31,402 bases of DNA, from the NCBI GenBank assembly GCA_023397675.1, contig JAEWTV010000021.1:1-31402 (forward strand). The letters run 5' to 3'. Below the pieces are notes generated by a model that did no database searches, was not told where the DNA came from, and saw only the letters and a list, made by a program, of their open reading frames with translations. Positions 8,438-15,470 of this stretch are shown here, piece by piece. Origin of the DNA: Bacillota bacterium (GTDB taxonomy: Bacteria > Bacillota > Clostridia > Acetivibrionales > JANLFN01). Positions within the stretch are counted from its first letter, which is position 1; each line of letters opens with the position of its first letter. The translations under genes were made by a program, and so were the position numbers.

Positions 8438-8514
8438 GGGCCTTTAGCTCAGTTGGTTAGAGCAACCGGCTCATAACCGGTTGGTCCGGGGTTCGAGTCC
8501 CTGAAGGCCCACCA
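8438..8514 (+). tRNA. tRNA with CAU anticodon (probably Ile2, or Met)
   Basis: A complete cloverleaf with encoded CCA. The acceptor stem GGGCCTT pairs with AAGGCCC, the anticodon stem ACCGG/CCGGT encloses loop CTCATAA with CAT at 8472-8474, and GGTTCGAGTCC forms the T arm. A simple anticodon reading gives Met. Position pairs C4-G69 and C5-G68 match the identity used by TilS for tRNA-Ile2, where C34 becomes lysidine and reads AUA; elongator tRNA-Met usually has different pairs here. The choice of Ile2 is inferred from these pairs. Confidence 0.92.
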
Positions 8515-8518
8515 AAAT

Positions 8519-8644
8519 AGTTAACAGTTTATAATGTACAGTGTATAGTTATTTATAAAACGGCATTATTAAACAACTATTAAATTGTTTAATTTTAGCC
8601 TTAGTGGTTTTTAACTGTAAATTGTACACTGTAAACTGTTAACT
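8519..8644. repeat. MITE-like inverted-repeat element inside the tRNA operon
   Basis: Two 33-bp arms, 8519-8551 and 8612-8644, are inverted complements with 28 of 33 matches (outermost AGTTAACAG / CTGTTAACT). They surround a 60-bp AT-rich core with its own AAACAA/TTGTTT pair. The element fills the gap between the CAU and Phe tRNAs and would form a long hairpin in the precursor transcript. Its right arm shares a 23-mer (22 of 23) with the repeat cluster at 2374-2396. An AAAT tetramer flanks each side, possibly a target duplication, but too short to trust. Confidence 0.65.
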
Positions 8645-8651
8645 GAAATAC

Positions 8652-8727
<76 letters not shown>

Positions 8728-8730
8728 TAT

Positions 8731-8815
8731 GGAGGGGTTCCCGAGCGGCCAAAGGGGGCAGACTGTAAATCTGTTGTCAGTGACTTCGGTGGTCCGAATC
8801 CACCCCCCTCCACCA
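8731..8815 (+). tRNA. tRNA-Tyr (GTA)
   Basis: A class II tRNA with a long variable arm. The acceptor stem GGAGGGG pairs with CCCCTCC, with discriminator A and encoded CCA. The anticodon arm CAGACTGTAAATCTG places GTA at 8765-8767. It starts 3 bp after tRNA-Phe and is the last gene before the terminator. Confidence 0.97.
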
Positions 8816-8822
8816 GAATATT

Positions 8823-8861
8823 ATCCTGTAACACGTATTGATACTGTGTACAGGATTTTTT
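8823..8861 (+). terminator. Terminator of the tRNA operon
   Basis: ATCCTGT pairs with ACAGGAT, extended by ACAC/GTGT with one bulged base, and is followed by TTTTTT. It begins 8 bp after the tRNA-Tyr CCA. Confidence 0.85.
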
Positions 8862-8925
8862 ATTGCTCTGATTTTAACAAATTTCTATTTTACTTATAAT
8901 CTTAATAACCCGACGTTTCATTTGT

Positions 8926-8954
8926 TTGACCATATGGAAGAATTTTGTTACGAT
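8926..8954 (+). promoter_or_regulatory. Candidate promoter for the 120-aa hypothetical gene
   Basis: TTGACC (8926-8931), a 17-nt spacer and TACGAT (8949-8954). The -35 is one base from consensus; the -10 matches 4 of 6. It predicts a short leader before the gene at 9000. Confidence 0.5.
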
Positions 8955-8999
8955 TAGTACAGTGTCTATATCATTGTTGAAAGGAGTTTACAGCATTTT

Positions 9000-9362
9000 A
9001 TGGACAAAAGTAACGTTACATATAATTTTATATGTTTCAGTAATTTAGCATATGAATTCAACTTGGAGAAATCAGTTCAAATTGAAAGTAAGATAACTAG
9101 AAGGTTAAAGTACTACAAGTTAGGACCTTATAGTCAAGAGAAGGTAGATTATATCAGACAGCTTAAAAATGAACTCTATGTTGAAATATCAAAATATGAT
9201 AAATCCATTTATTACAAAGAATCTTATGGGAAATTCGCACATCAGGATGATTATGATTTGGAATTACTAAAAAAAGATTATTTAAAGAAGTATACATTAA
9301 TTGATGAAAGTGACATGGTGGCTATCATTAACTTCGCAATTTATTTATATTACCTGAGATAG
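9000..9362 (+). CDS. Hypothetical protein, 120 aa
   Basis: I do not recognise this protein. It is 120 residues, rich in Tyr, Lys, Asp and Glu, without a signal peptide or clear membrane segment apart from a hydrophobic C-terminal stretch (VAIINFAIYLYYL, residues 107-119). The middle (LGPYSQEKVDYIRQLKNEL) looks helical and amphipathic. AAGGAG lies 13 nt before the ATG, longer than ideal, so the start is not certain. A promoter-like pair lies 46-74 bp upstream. It stands alone between the tRNA terminator and ychF. The higher A+T than its neighbours and lack of known domain suggest a lineage-specific or acquired gene, but that is inference. Confidence 0.6.
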   Translation: MDKSNVTYNFICFSNLAYEFNLEKSVQIESKITRRLKYYKLGPYSQEKVDYIRQLKNELYVEISKYDKSIYYKESYGKFAHQDDYDLELLKKDYLKKYTLIDESDMVAIINFAIYLYYLR

Positions 9363-9406
9363 GTTTATAAACTTCCCCTGTCCCCTAACTTTTTTCTTGG
9401 TATAGG

Positions 9407-9435
9407 TTTCAAAGAAAGATGTTTTATTGTATAAT
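9407..9435 (+). promoter_or_regulatory. Candidate promoter for ychF
   Basis: A consensus TATAAT at 9430-9435 is preceded by a 17-nt spacer and a weak TTTCAA -35. It gives a leader of about 50 nt. Confidence 0.4.
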
Positions 9436-9492
9436 TAATTTTTGGATTAACCTTACTTACTCAAACGAACATGAAAGGATTTGATGAAATAA

Positions 9493-10587
9493 ATGAAACT
9501 TGGAATAGTCGGGTTGCCTAATGTTGGCAAAAGCACCCTTTTCAATGCAATAACAAAAGCAGGAGCAGAATGTGCTAATTACCCATTCTGTACTATTGAA
9601 CCCAATGTTGGCATCGTACCTGTTCCCGATGAAAGACTTAATAAGCTGGCTGAAATGTACAATCCTGAAAAGATTACACCTACTACTATAGAATTTGTTG
9701 ACATTGCAGGACTTGTAAAGGGCGCAAGCAGAGGCGAAGGTCTCGGCAATAAATTTCTTTCGCATATAAGGGAAGTTGATGCCATCGTTCACGTTGTTCG
9801 CTGCTTTGAAGACAGCAACATTGTTCATGTTGACGGTTCAATCGGTCCTTTAAGAGATATAGAAACTATTAACCTTGAACTTATTTTCGCAGATCTTGAG
9901 GTTATGGAAAGAAGAATTGACCGTACAAAGAAGATGTTAAAATCAGGTGATAAAAAGTTTCTGATTGAGCTTGAACTATATGAATCAATTAAGGAAAACC
10001 TTGAAAAAGGTATGCCTGTTAGGTCAATGAGCTTTGATCACGAACAGTTGCTTCAAGTTGAACAGCTCTTCCTCCTCACCTCCAAGCCGGTACTGTATGC
10101 TGCAAATGTATCTGAAGAGGATGCTCAGGATGGTGTTGAGAACAGCCTTGTAAAAGAGCTTAAGGAATATGCTGCAAAAGAGAATTCAGAAGTTATGATC
10201 ATCTGTGCAAAGATTGAAGAAGAAATAGCCCAGCTTGAAGATGATGAAAAGCAGGAATTCCTTAATGAGCTTGGTATTTCAGAGTCTGGTCTTGCCAGAC
10301 TTATCAAGGCAAGCTATAAGTTGCTTGGGCTTATAAGCTATCTTACGGCAGGACAGCCTGAAGTAAGAGCATGGACTATTACTAAGGGTACAAAGGCTCC
10401 TCAGGCTGCAGGAAAAATTCACAGCGACTTTGAAAAAGGTTTTATAAGGGCTGAAATAGTTGCTTATAAGGACCTTATAGATTGCGGAAGCTACACTATT
10501 GCCAAGGAAAAGGGCCTTGTAAGGTCTGAAGGCAAGGAGTATGTTATGCAGGACGGAGACGTTACGTTATTCAGATTTAATGTTTAA
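9493..10587 (+). CDS. ychF: Redox-regulated ATPase YchF (Obg family)
   Basis: A 364-residue member of the universally conserved YchF/OLA1 group of P-loop proteins, which prefers ATP over GTP and associates with ribosomes. The P-loop GLPNVGKST is at residues 7-15, switch/G3 DIAGLVKGASRGEGLG at about 73-88, and NVSEED stands where GTPases have NKxD. That replacement is the family hallmark and explains the ATP preference. A coiled-coil region lies in the middle, and the C-terminal TGS domain ends in KGLVRSEGKEYVMQDGD. Length is exactly typical. AAAGGA is 13 nt upstream of the ATG, a little distant. The gene is monocistronic with a strong terminator directly after. Confidence 0.96.
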   Translation: MKLGIVGLPNVGKSTLFNAITKAGAECANYPFCTIEPNVGIVPVPDERLNKLAEMYNPEKITPTTIEFVDIAGLVKGASRGEGLGNKFLSHIREVDAIVHVVRCFEDSNIVHVDGSIGPLRDIETINLELIFADLEVMERRIDRTKKMLKSGDKKFLIELELYESIKENLEKGMPVRSMSFDHEQLLQVEQLFLLTSKPVLYAANVSEEDAQDGVENSLVKELKEYAAKENSEVMIICAKIEEEIAQLEDDEKQEFLNELGISESGLARLIKASYKLLGLISYLTAGQPEVRAWTITKGTKAPQAAGKIHSDFEKGFIRAEIVAYKDLIDCGSYTIAKEKGLVRSEGKEYVMQDGDVTLFRFNV

Positions 10588-10598
10588 TTAATATATGC

Positions 10599-10628
10599 AA
10601 AAAGACTGCCTTTTCGGGCAGTCTTTTT
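10599..10628 (+). terminator. Terminator of ychF
   Basis: A 12-bp stem, AAAAAGACTGCC (10599-10610) with GGCAGTCTTTTT (10617-10628), has a 6-nt loop and a T-run. It lies 11 bp after the ychF stop. The convergent cheW-like gene ends about 50 bp further on, so on the other strand the hairpin could serve that gene too. Confidence 0.88.
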
Positions 10629-10677
10629 GTTTTGGAAGATTTGACAGTGGCTTTCAAAGCCATATTTTATATAATGC

Positions 10678-11151
10678 TTATTTTGCGTTAGTTAATTTGT
10701 TTTCGAGTATTTCAAGTCTTTTTAGTTCTTTATCCTCAAGTATAAGTCCGGTATCAACAACAGATATAAGATTTCCATTTAGTTTTGCTACATTTTTCAG
10801 ATAAACATTTCCCGCTTTTTTTATTATATCAGGAGCAGGCTCAAATTCTTCTTCCGAAAGCTTGAATATGCCAGGCACATCGTTAACAATAAAGCCCAGA
10901 AGAATTTCACTTACCTTTGTAATTATAATCTTTGTCTTTTTGGTGTACTCTGTTTCCCCGAAACCAAACCTGCTGTTAAGGTTTATTATGGGAACCATTA
11001 TACCCCTGTAATCAATAGCACCTTCTATAAACTTCGGCATCCTGGCAACCTTTATTACATCCTTGTACTTTATGATTTCCTGCACGTTTGCAGTATCAAC
11101 ACCGCACATTTCCCTGTTAAGGCTGAAAACAACTATTTGTAATTCACCCAT
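10678..11151 (-). CDS. cheW: CheW-like chemotaxis coupling protein
   Basis: A 157-residue single CheW domain. It has the N-terminal beta strand IVVFSLNREMCGVDTANVQEI, the loop IKVARMPKFIEGAIDYRGIM, and VPIINLNSRFG, the canonical CheW core. The C-terminal part ends with ISVVDTGLILEDKEL. CheW scaffolds CheA and methyl-accepting receptors. There are no other chemotaxis genes in the window, so this is an orphan copy that may serve another array or a second receptor system (inference). The ATG at 11151 has AGGGGG about 9 nt upstream. A candidate promoter lies at 11206-11235. Confidence 0.9.
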   Translation of the reverse strand: MGELQIVVFSLNREMCGVDTANVQEIIKYKDVIKVARMPKFIEGAIDYRGIMVPIINLNSRFGFGETEYTKKTKIIITKVSEILLGFIVNDVPGIFKLSEEEFEPAPDIIKKAGNVYLKNVAKLNGNLISVVDTGLILEDKELKRLEILENKLTNAK

Positions 11152-11205
11152 TTACTGGACCCCCTGTATGTATAACGCCCAAGTGATTATAGAGACTGTA
11201 AATTA

Positions 11206-11235
11206 ATATTATCATAGAATGACAATTAATTGCAA
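11206..11235 (-). promoter_or_regulatory. Candidate promoter of the cheW-like gene
   Basis: On the minus strand TTGCAA (11230-11235) and TAATAT (11206-11211) are separated by 18 nt. The -10 is one base from consensus. It gives a leader of about 45 nt. Confidence 0.4.
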
Positions 11236-11248
11236 ATTATTTGGATAT

Positions 11249-11331
11249 ATAAGTTGAATTAAATATTTAATATGCATCATGTCCTTAATGCCGGCCATGA
11301 TGGTATGAAAAATGATTTTAATTCAACTTAT
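11249..11331. repeat. Large nested palindrome 1
   Basis: A perfect 15-bp outer stem pairs 11249-11263 (ATAAGTTGAATTAAA) with 11317-11331. Inside it, CATCATG (11275-11281) pairs with CATGATG (11296-11302). No ORF or terminator role is evident, since no gene on either strand ends into it. It lies 10 bp from a second element of the same design. Confidence 0.7.
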
Positions 11332-11341
11332 TACATCTGTA

Positions 11342-11428
11342 ATAGGATAAAGTAAATTCTGATTTGATACCTATTTGCATTTGGCTTTAGAAATGCAAAT
11401 AATGTATAAGAAATTTACTTTATCCTAT
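11342..11428. repeat. Large nested palindrome 2
   Basis: A perfect 17-bp outer stem pairs 11342-11358 (ATAGGATAAAGTAAATT) with 11412-11428. A perfect 10-bp inner stem, ATTTGCATTT (11373-11382) with AAATGCAAAT (11391-11400), has an 8-nt loop. It ends 32 bp before the promoter of the T-box/aroF unit. Confidence 0.7.
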
Positions 11429-11460
11429 ATATTTAAGATTTAAATGTAATAAATAAAATG

Positions 11461-11489
11461 TTGACACACTTTTACTACCGTGCTAATAT
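11461..11489 (+). promoter_or_regulatory. Strong promoter of the T-box/aroF unit
   Basis: A consensus TTGACA (11461-11466), exactly 17 nt, then TAATAT (11484-11489). It predicts transcription from about 11496, just before the T-box stem I. Confidence 0.85.
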
Positions 11490-11514
11490 AATAAAAAAAC
11501 ATAATTAATATCAA

Positions 11515-11766
11515 TGAAAAGGAAAAGTAAGCTGCCTGAATCCATTCAAAGCGAGTCCGGGGCGGTGCAAGCCGGATAATGTAAAGTAGCTGAAGTTCTC
11601 CTTGGAGATGTCAGTTGAAATAAACATTTTATTTATTGTAGACTGTACCGGAGCTTTCACCGTTAGAAGAAAGGTTGTATAAGGCTGATACCCAGTCCGT
11701 ACATACTAACATTTGGGTGGTTACAAAGAATTTATTCCTCGTCCCTTTTGGGACGGGGATTTTTTA
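11515..11766 (+). promoter_or_regulatory. T-box leader, Phe (UUC) specifier
   Basis: All main parts of a T-box riboswitch are visible. The closing stem pairs AAGGA (11518-11522) with UCCUU (11599-11603). The loop-E side AGUA is followed by AGCU pairing with AGCU, and GAAG-UUC places the specifier UUC at 11596-11598. The upper stem I has GAGUCCGGGGCGGUGCAAGCCGG (split here as GAGUCCGGGGC and GGUGCAAGCCGG). Near the end is UUGGGUGGUUAC, whose UGGU can pair with the ACCA end of uncharged tRNA-Phe. A terminator follows: CCUCGUCCC/GGGACGGGG (11737-11758) and a U-run. Uncharged tRNA-Phe should favour antitermination and raise aroF expression. Confidence 0.9.
11736..11766 (+). terminator. Regulated terminator of the T-box leader
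   Basis: The stem 11736-11745 with 11750-11759 (core CGTCCC/GGGACG, loop TTTT) is followed by TTTTTT. It competes with the antiterminator containing TGGGTGG at about 11714-11720, and lies 43 bp before the aroF start. Confidence 0.85.
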
Positions 11767-11808
11767 ATTTATCGGAAAAGTAAATTTCAAAAAGGAGAGT
11801 GTATTAGT

Positions 11809-12828
11809 ATGATTATTGTAATGTCAAGAGAAGCAACCCGTGAACAGATTGATAATGTTGAGAGAAAACTTTCACAGTTCGGCTTTAAAACCCACCCTAT
11901 CTACGGTGAAGTCAAAACTGTCATTGGAGCTGTTGGTGATAAAAAGAGCCTTAATACGCAGCTGATTACATCAATGCCTGGAGTTGAAAGTCTTGTACCA
12001 ATAATGAAACCTTACAAGCTTGTAAGCCGTGAGCTTAAGCAGATTCCTACAATAGTTGAAGTAGGCGATGTTAAGATTGGCGGTGATGAAATCGTTGTAA
12101 TGGCCGGTCCGTGTGCAATTGAAAATGAGGATACTCTCCTGGACACTGCACAAAAGGTCAAGGCCGCCGGAGCAAAGATTCTTAGGGGCGGCGCTTATAA
12201 GCCCAGGTCTTCCCCATATGCATTCCAGGGTCTTGAAGAGGAAGGTTTGAAAATAATGTCATCGGTTCGTGAAGCAACAGGGCTTAAGCTTGTTACAGAA
12301 GTGGTTGACACCCGCGATGTCGAGCTTGTTGCGTCATATGCGGACATATTGCAGATTGGTGCACGTAATATGCAGAACTTCAAGCTGCTTCAGGAAGCTG
12401 GAATGTCAAAAAAGCCTATACTTCTAAAGAGAGGTATTTCCGCAACAATTGAAGAATGGCTCATGGCAGCTGAATACATTGCAGCTGAAGGCAATCCTAA
12501 TATTATTCTTTGTGAAAGAGGAATAAGAACTTATGAAACCGCAACCAGAAACACTATAGATATGAGTGCAATCCCTGTAATCAAGGAGCTTACACATATT
12601 CCGATAATTGTAGACCCCAGTCATGCAGCCGGTACCTGGAAGTATGTTCCCGCATTGTCAAAGGGTGCAATTGCTACAGGAGCAGACGGACTTATAATTG
12701 AGGTGCACTACGATCCTCCAACAGCTTACTGTGATGGTCCTCAGTCACTTCGTCCCGACAGCTTTGCGAAAGTAATGTCAGAACTGAAACCTGTTGCCGA
12801 GGCTGTAGGCAGAACTTTAAACATATAA
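11809..12828 (+). CDS. aroF: DAHP synthase (3-deoxy-7-phosphoheptulonate synthase)
   Basis: A 339-residue type I-beta DAHP synthase, which joins phosphoenolpyruvate and erythrose-4-phosphate in the first step of the shikimate pathway. Residues 1-70 form the ferredoxin-like N-terminal domain seen in Thermotoga-type enzymes, where it binds Phe/Tyr for feedback control. The TIM barrel carries AGPC (99-102), KPRSSPYAFQG (131-141), LLKRG, CERGIRT and DPSHAAGTW, covering the metal and substrate ligands. The ATG at 11809 follows AAAGGAG; the longer frame from 11713 lies inside the T-box leader and is not used. Expression is controlled by the Phe-specific T-box directly upstream. The stop codon abuts the stop codon of the convergent gene. 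Confidence 0.97.
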   Translation: MIIVMSREATREQIDNVERKLSQFGFKTHPIYGEVKTVIGAVGDKKSLNTQLITSMPGVESLVPIMKPYKLVSRELKQIPTIVEVGDVKIGGDEIVVMAGPCAIENEDTLLDTAQKVKAAGAKILRGGAYKPRSSPYAFQGLEEEGLKIMSSVREATGLKLVTEVVDTRDVELVASYADILQIGARNMQNFKLLQEAGMSKKPILLKRGISATIEEWLMAAEYIAAEGNPNIILCERGIRTYETATRNTIDMSAIPVIKELTHIPIIVDPSHAAGTWKYVPALSKGAIATGADGLIIEVHYDPPTAYCDGPQSLRPDSFAKVMSELKPVAEAVGRTLNI

Positions 12829-13947
12829 TTAAAGGCTTATACCATCATCAAGGTCAGTCCGCTGAACATTTCCTATCTCATCATAGGTGACAACTATGTT
12901 CTTACCGATGTCTTTGGCATGGTATAATGCTTTGTCGGCATATTCGATAACCTTTTTAATATCAGTTGAATGAACAGGGTACTGGGCTACTCCGCAGCTT
13001 ACAGTTACCCTTTTTCTGGTGTCGCTTGTTCCTACATATATACGCTGCTTTTCAAGCTGCCTTCTTATTCTGTCTCCAATGCTTTTTGCAGTTGAGAGAT
13101 CAAGCTCCCTTATTAGAATAAGGAACTCTTCCCCGCCGAATCTTACAGGTATATCCGTTTTACGTACATTTTGCTTTATGATATCGGAGAAAAGTGTCAG
13201 CAGCTTGTCTCCCCAGACATGACCATATGTATCATTAAACTTTTTGAAGCTGTCCAGATCAAATATTAGTATATTTAGTGGCATACCGGTGGCTTCAGCA
13301 TATTCAAGCTCATCCTGAATTTTTTGCTCGAGATAGTGCCTATTTGCAAGACCTGTAAGCTTATCGGTTCTGGCAAGCTTGAATTCGCGTTTATGCATTT
13401 CGTCAAATTTCTTAATCTGTCCGTCAAGATGGCTTATTCCAAGAGCTGCAAACATTATGAACATGTCCTTGAAAATAAGTTTCCAGTAGTTGATTTCGGC
13501 AGAAAAATTGTTTCCCCAGATGACGCTCATTATAGAGTAAGAAAGAACACAGAAGAGACTAACGCTTACGGTTTTAGAAACATCCCCCATTATACCGCAC
13601 AGGCCCATTATAAAAAATAGCAAAATATAAAGGTCAGACCCTATACCCCCCGTCGTATAACAGAACAGGGAAATAATTATAGAATCCATATAAAAATATG
13701 CACTTGAGTATTTTATTGCATTTGTCTTGCCTGATTTTCCACGTTTTATAAGATCATAGGTTACCGCACTGTTATAAAGCGCAGCAATAGATAAAATTGC
13801 AAAGAACAAACCGGTACCGGCATTCTTTATGCCCCCCAGCCAATAATTAAGAATTACTATGACCAGGAACAGCCATCTGAAAAACAAAACAAGATATGCA
13901 CTTTTTATATACTGAGTACTCTTTGCTTTTGTTTTTTTATTATCCAT
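12829..13947 (-). CDS. Membrane diguanylate cyclase (GGDEF)
   Basis: A 372-residue protein with about six hydrophobic segments in the first 180 residues and a C-terminal GGDEF domain. The domain starts at ARTDKLTGLANRHYLEQ, and the active-site motif is GGEEF (about residues 269-273). The inhibitory I-site RKTD lies five residues before it at the canonical spacing, so it should make cyclic di-GMP from two GTP and be product-inhibited. The N-terminal membrane region resembles no sensor domain I can name. The ribosome binding site is weak. The gene converges on aroF with no base between the stop codons and no visible terminator. Confidence 0.93.
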   Translation of the reverse strand: MDNKKTKAKSTQYIKSAYLVLFFRWLFLVIVILNYWLGGIKNAGTGLFFAILSIAALYNSAVTYDLIKRGKSGKTNAIKYSSAYFYMDSIIISLFCYTTGGIGSDLYILLFFIMGLCGIMGDVSKTVSVSLFCVLSYSIMSVIWGNNFSAEINYWKLIFKDMFIMFAALGISHLDGQIKKFDEMHKREFKLARTDKLTGLANRHYLEQKIQDELEYAEATGMPLNILIFDLDSFKKFNDTYGHVWGDKLLTLFSDIIKQNVRKTDIPVRFGGEEFLILIRELDLSTAKSIGDRIRRQLEKQRIYVGTSDTRKRVTVSCGVAQYPVHSTDIKKVIEYADKALYHAKDIGKNIVVTYDEIGNVQRTDLDDGISL

Positions 13948-14016
13948 ATAATAGTAATCAACTTTCTCTTATAGGCTGCGTATCTTAACAATTAAATATG
14001 TCTAATATTAGTAATT

Positions 14017-14943
14017 CTATACTCGCTTGAAAATTCCTCCAAAAATTCTTGATATTATGCCTTTTATTTCATAAAAATAAATGGATAAAACTATGCCAAG
14101 AATTATTAGTACAGTACCTATAATAAGATTTGGAGTCAGACTTTCATGCAGGAACACAACTGCTATGATGCTTGCAAGGGCTGGTTTGGCAAAGAAAACA
14201 AGTGATCCCGAGCTTGCACCGGTTATCGTCAGGCCTTTGAAATAAGTCAAATAAGCAAGCCCTGTAACAAAAACAGATAAATAAATTACTTGGACGATTC
14301 CTGAATAATCAAAGCTGAAAACAGGTTTATTTAATATCAATAACACTGGAAGCAGCATTAAACTTCCTGCAAGAGACGAATACGAGTTCATTTTAAGGCT
14401 TCCTATACGGACCGAAACCTTCCTGCCGATTACAGTGTACAATCCGTAGCTTGCAGCAGACAGCAGTGCAAATAGAGCACTGAGGTAATTCATTGATTTC
14501 AGATCAAGTCCGTTAACAAATATTATTATAATGCCAAAAAGCCCTGTAAACAGTCCGATAAGCTTTTGCGCATTTATCTTTTCCTTGTCAATCAAAGCAG
14601 AAAAAGCTATAACAAAAATAGGGTTGCTGCTGAAGATAACCGCAATTACTGAAGCCTTTGCATTAGCAACATATAAGGCAAGCTGTATAAAGCTCATGCT
14701 TACTACAACATTTATAAAGCCTAAAAGAAGAACCAGAAGTAGATCCTTTTTTGAAATTTTAAGGCTTTCTTTAAAAAATATATAAACCAGCAGGATGAAC
14801 CCACCAATAAGAAATCTTATGAAGTTTATTTGGAATGCATCTATTTTCCCAACCAATGTTTTACTGACAGCTTCATATGTGCTGAAAAACAATACGGTAT
14901 TTATAAGATATAAGTAACCGTATCCCTTCTTATCCAAAACCAA
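14017..14943 (-). CDS. EamA/DMT-superfamily transporter
   Basis: A drug/metabolite-transporter protein of about 308 residues with ten predicted membrane helices in two five-helix EamA repeats. It begins GYGYLYLINTVLFFSTYEAVSK and carries FIRFLIGGFILL in repeat one and FFAKPALASIIAVVFLHE near the end, all typical of the family. The substrate cannot be told; members export metabolites or amino acids. There is no ATG: AGGAG at about 14949-14953 precedes in-frame TTG codons at 14943 and 14937, either of which may be the start. The TTG at 14961 lies before the ribosome binding site and is rejected. It stands alone between the GGDEF gene and the terminator at 14976. Confidence 0.85.
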   Translation of the reverse strand: MVLDKKGYGYLYLINTVLFFSTYEAVSKTLVGKIDAFQINFIRFLIGGFILLVYIFFKESLKISKKDLLLVLLLGFINVVVSMSFIQLALYVANAKASVIAVIFSSNPIFVIAFSALIDKEKINAQKLIGLFTGLFGIIIIFVNGLDLKSMNYLSALFALLSAASYGLYTVIGRKVSVRIGSLKMNSYSSLAGSLMLLPVLLILNKPVFSFDYSGIVQVIYLSVFVTGLAYLTYFKGLTITGASSGSLVFFAKPALASIIAVVFLHESLTPNLIIGTVLIILGIVLSIYFYEIKGIISRIFGGIFKRV

Positions 14944-14964
14944 CCACTCTCCTAAAAACAATAA

Positions 14965-15001
14965 AAAATTATAATGGGCAACTCCTCTTATGGAATTGCC
15001 C
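14965..15001 (-). terminator. Terminator of the 114-aa gene
   Basis: The stem GGGCAACTCC (14976-14985) pairs with GGAATTGCCC (14992-15001) with one mismatch. On the minus strand it is followed by ATTATAATTTTTT. It lies 26 bp after the stop codon at 15028. Confidence 0.75.
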
Positions 15002-15027
15002 TTTCTGACCTATTAATTATAACCCTA

Positions 15028-15372
15028 TTATTTTACTTCTGTACAGCCTTTATATTCCAATCCGCCGTTACCGAAGACAATTTTTATATAAGAAAAATCC
15101 GCATATTCATTAATAAGTTTATCCTTGTTTGCTATATAAATATTGAGGTTTTCTTTAACATTTATGTGTATTCTGTCAAATATGTCGGTCTGCATTATTC
15201 TTAAAATCACATCAATATAGTTTATCGGTGAATGAGATGTTTTTTCTTCGATTATTACCGGCATTTTTCCTTCAGCTGTAGGCTGCAGCACTTCAACGTG
15301 CACGCTTCCCGGTTCATTCACTTTCTCTGTCATATAGAGCAGGTCTCTTGAATATAAAATGTTATCAGCCAT
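15028..15372 (-). CDS. Hypothetical protein, 114 aa
   Basis: I do not recognise the family. The protein is soluble, with no signal peptide or membrane segment. The pattern MPVIIEEKTSHSPINYIDVILRI and then HINVKENLNIYIANKDKLI alternates beta-like and helical stretches, so it looks like a small folded alpha/beta protein. It has a good ribosome binding site (GGGAGG, 7 nt before ATG) and its own terminator, so it is very likely a real gene. It lies 98 bp downstream of the lytic transglycosylase gene on the same strand and may be read with the polA-coaE cluster. Confidence 0.75.
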   Translation of the reverse strand: MADNILYSRDLLYMTEKVNEPGSVHVEVLQPTAEGKMPVIIEEKTSHSPINYIDVILRIMQTDIFDRIHINVKENLNIYIANKDKLINEYADFSYIKIVFGNGGLEYKGCTEVK

Positions 15373-15470
15373 TTTTTAACCTCCCGTGTCACAATGTGCA
15401 AAATGAATTGCCACATTTAATATGCTTCATAATTTTTTAAAATTATAGTTTAAAGATACCATTAAATACA

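Noticed and set aside
8519..8644. Insertion sequence or integron attachment site
   Set aside because: No transposase or integrase ORF in or near it; only a short non-autonomous inverted-repeat structure is supported.
9471..9521. A 16-codon upstream reading frame overlapping the ychF start
   Set aside because: It lacks its own ribosome binding site and overlaps AAAGGA that serves ychF; probably chance.
11713..11808. An in-frame 32-codon N-terminal extension of aroF
   Set aside because: It runs through the T-box antiterminator and terminator; the ATG at 11809 with AAAGGAG and the family N-terminus is clearly the start.
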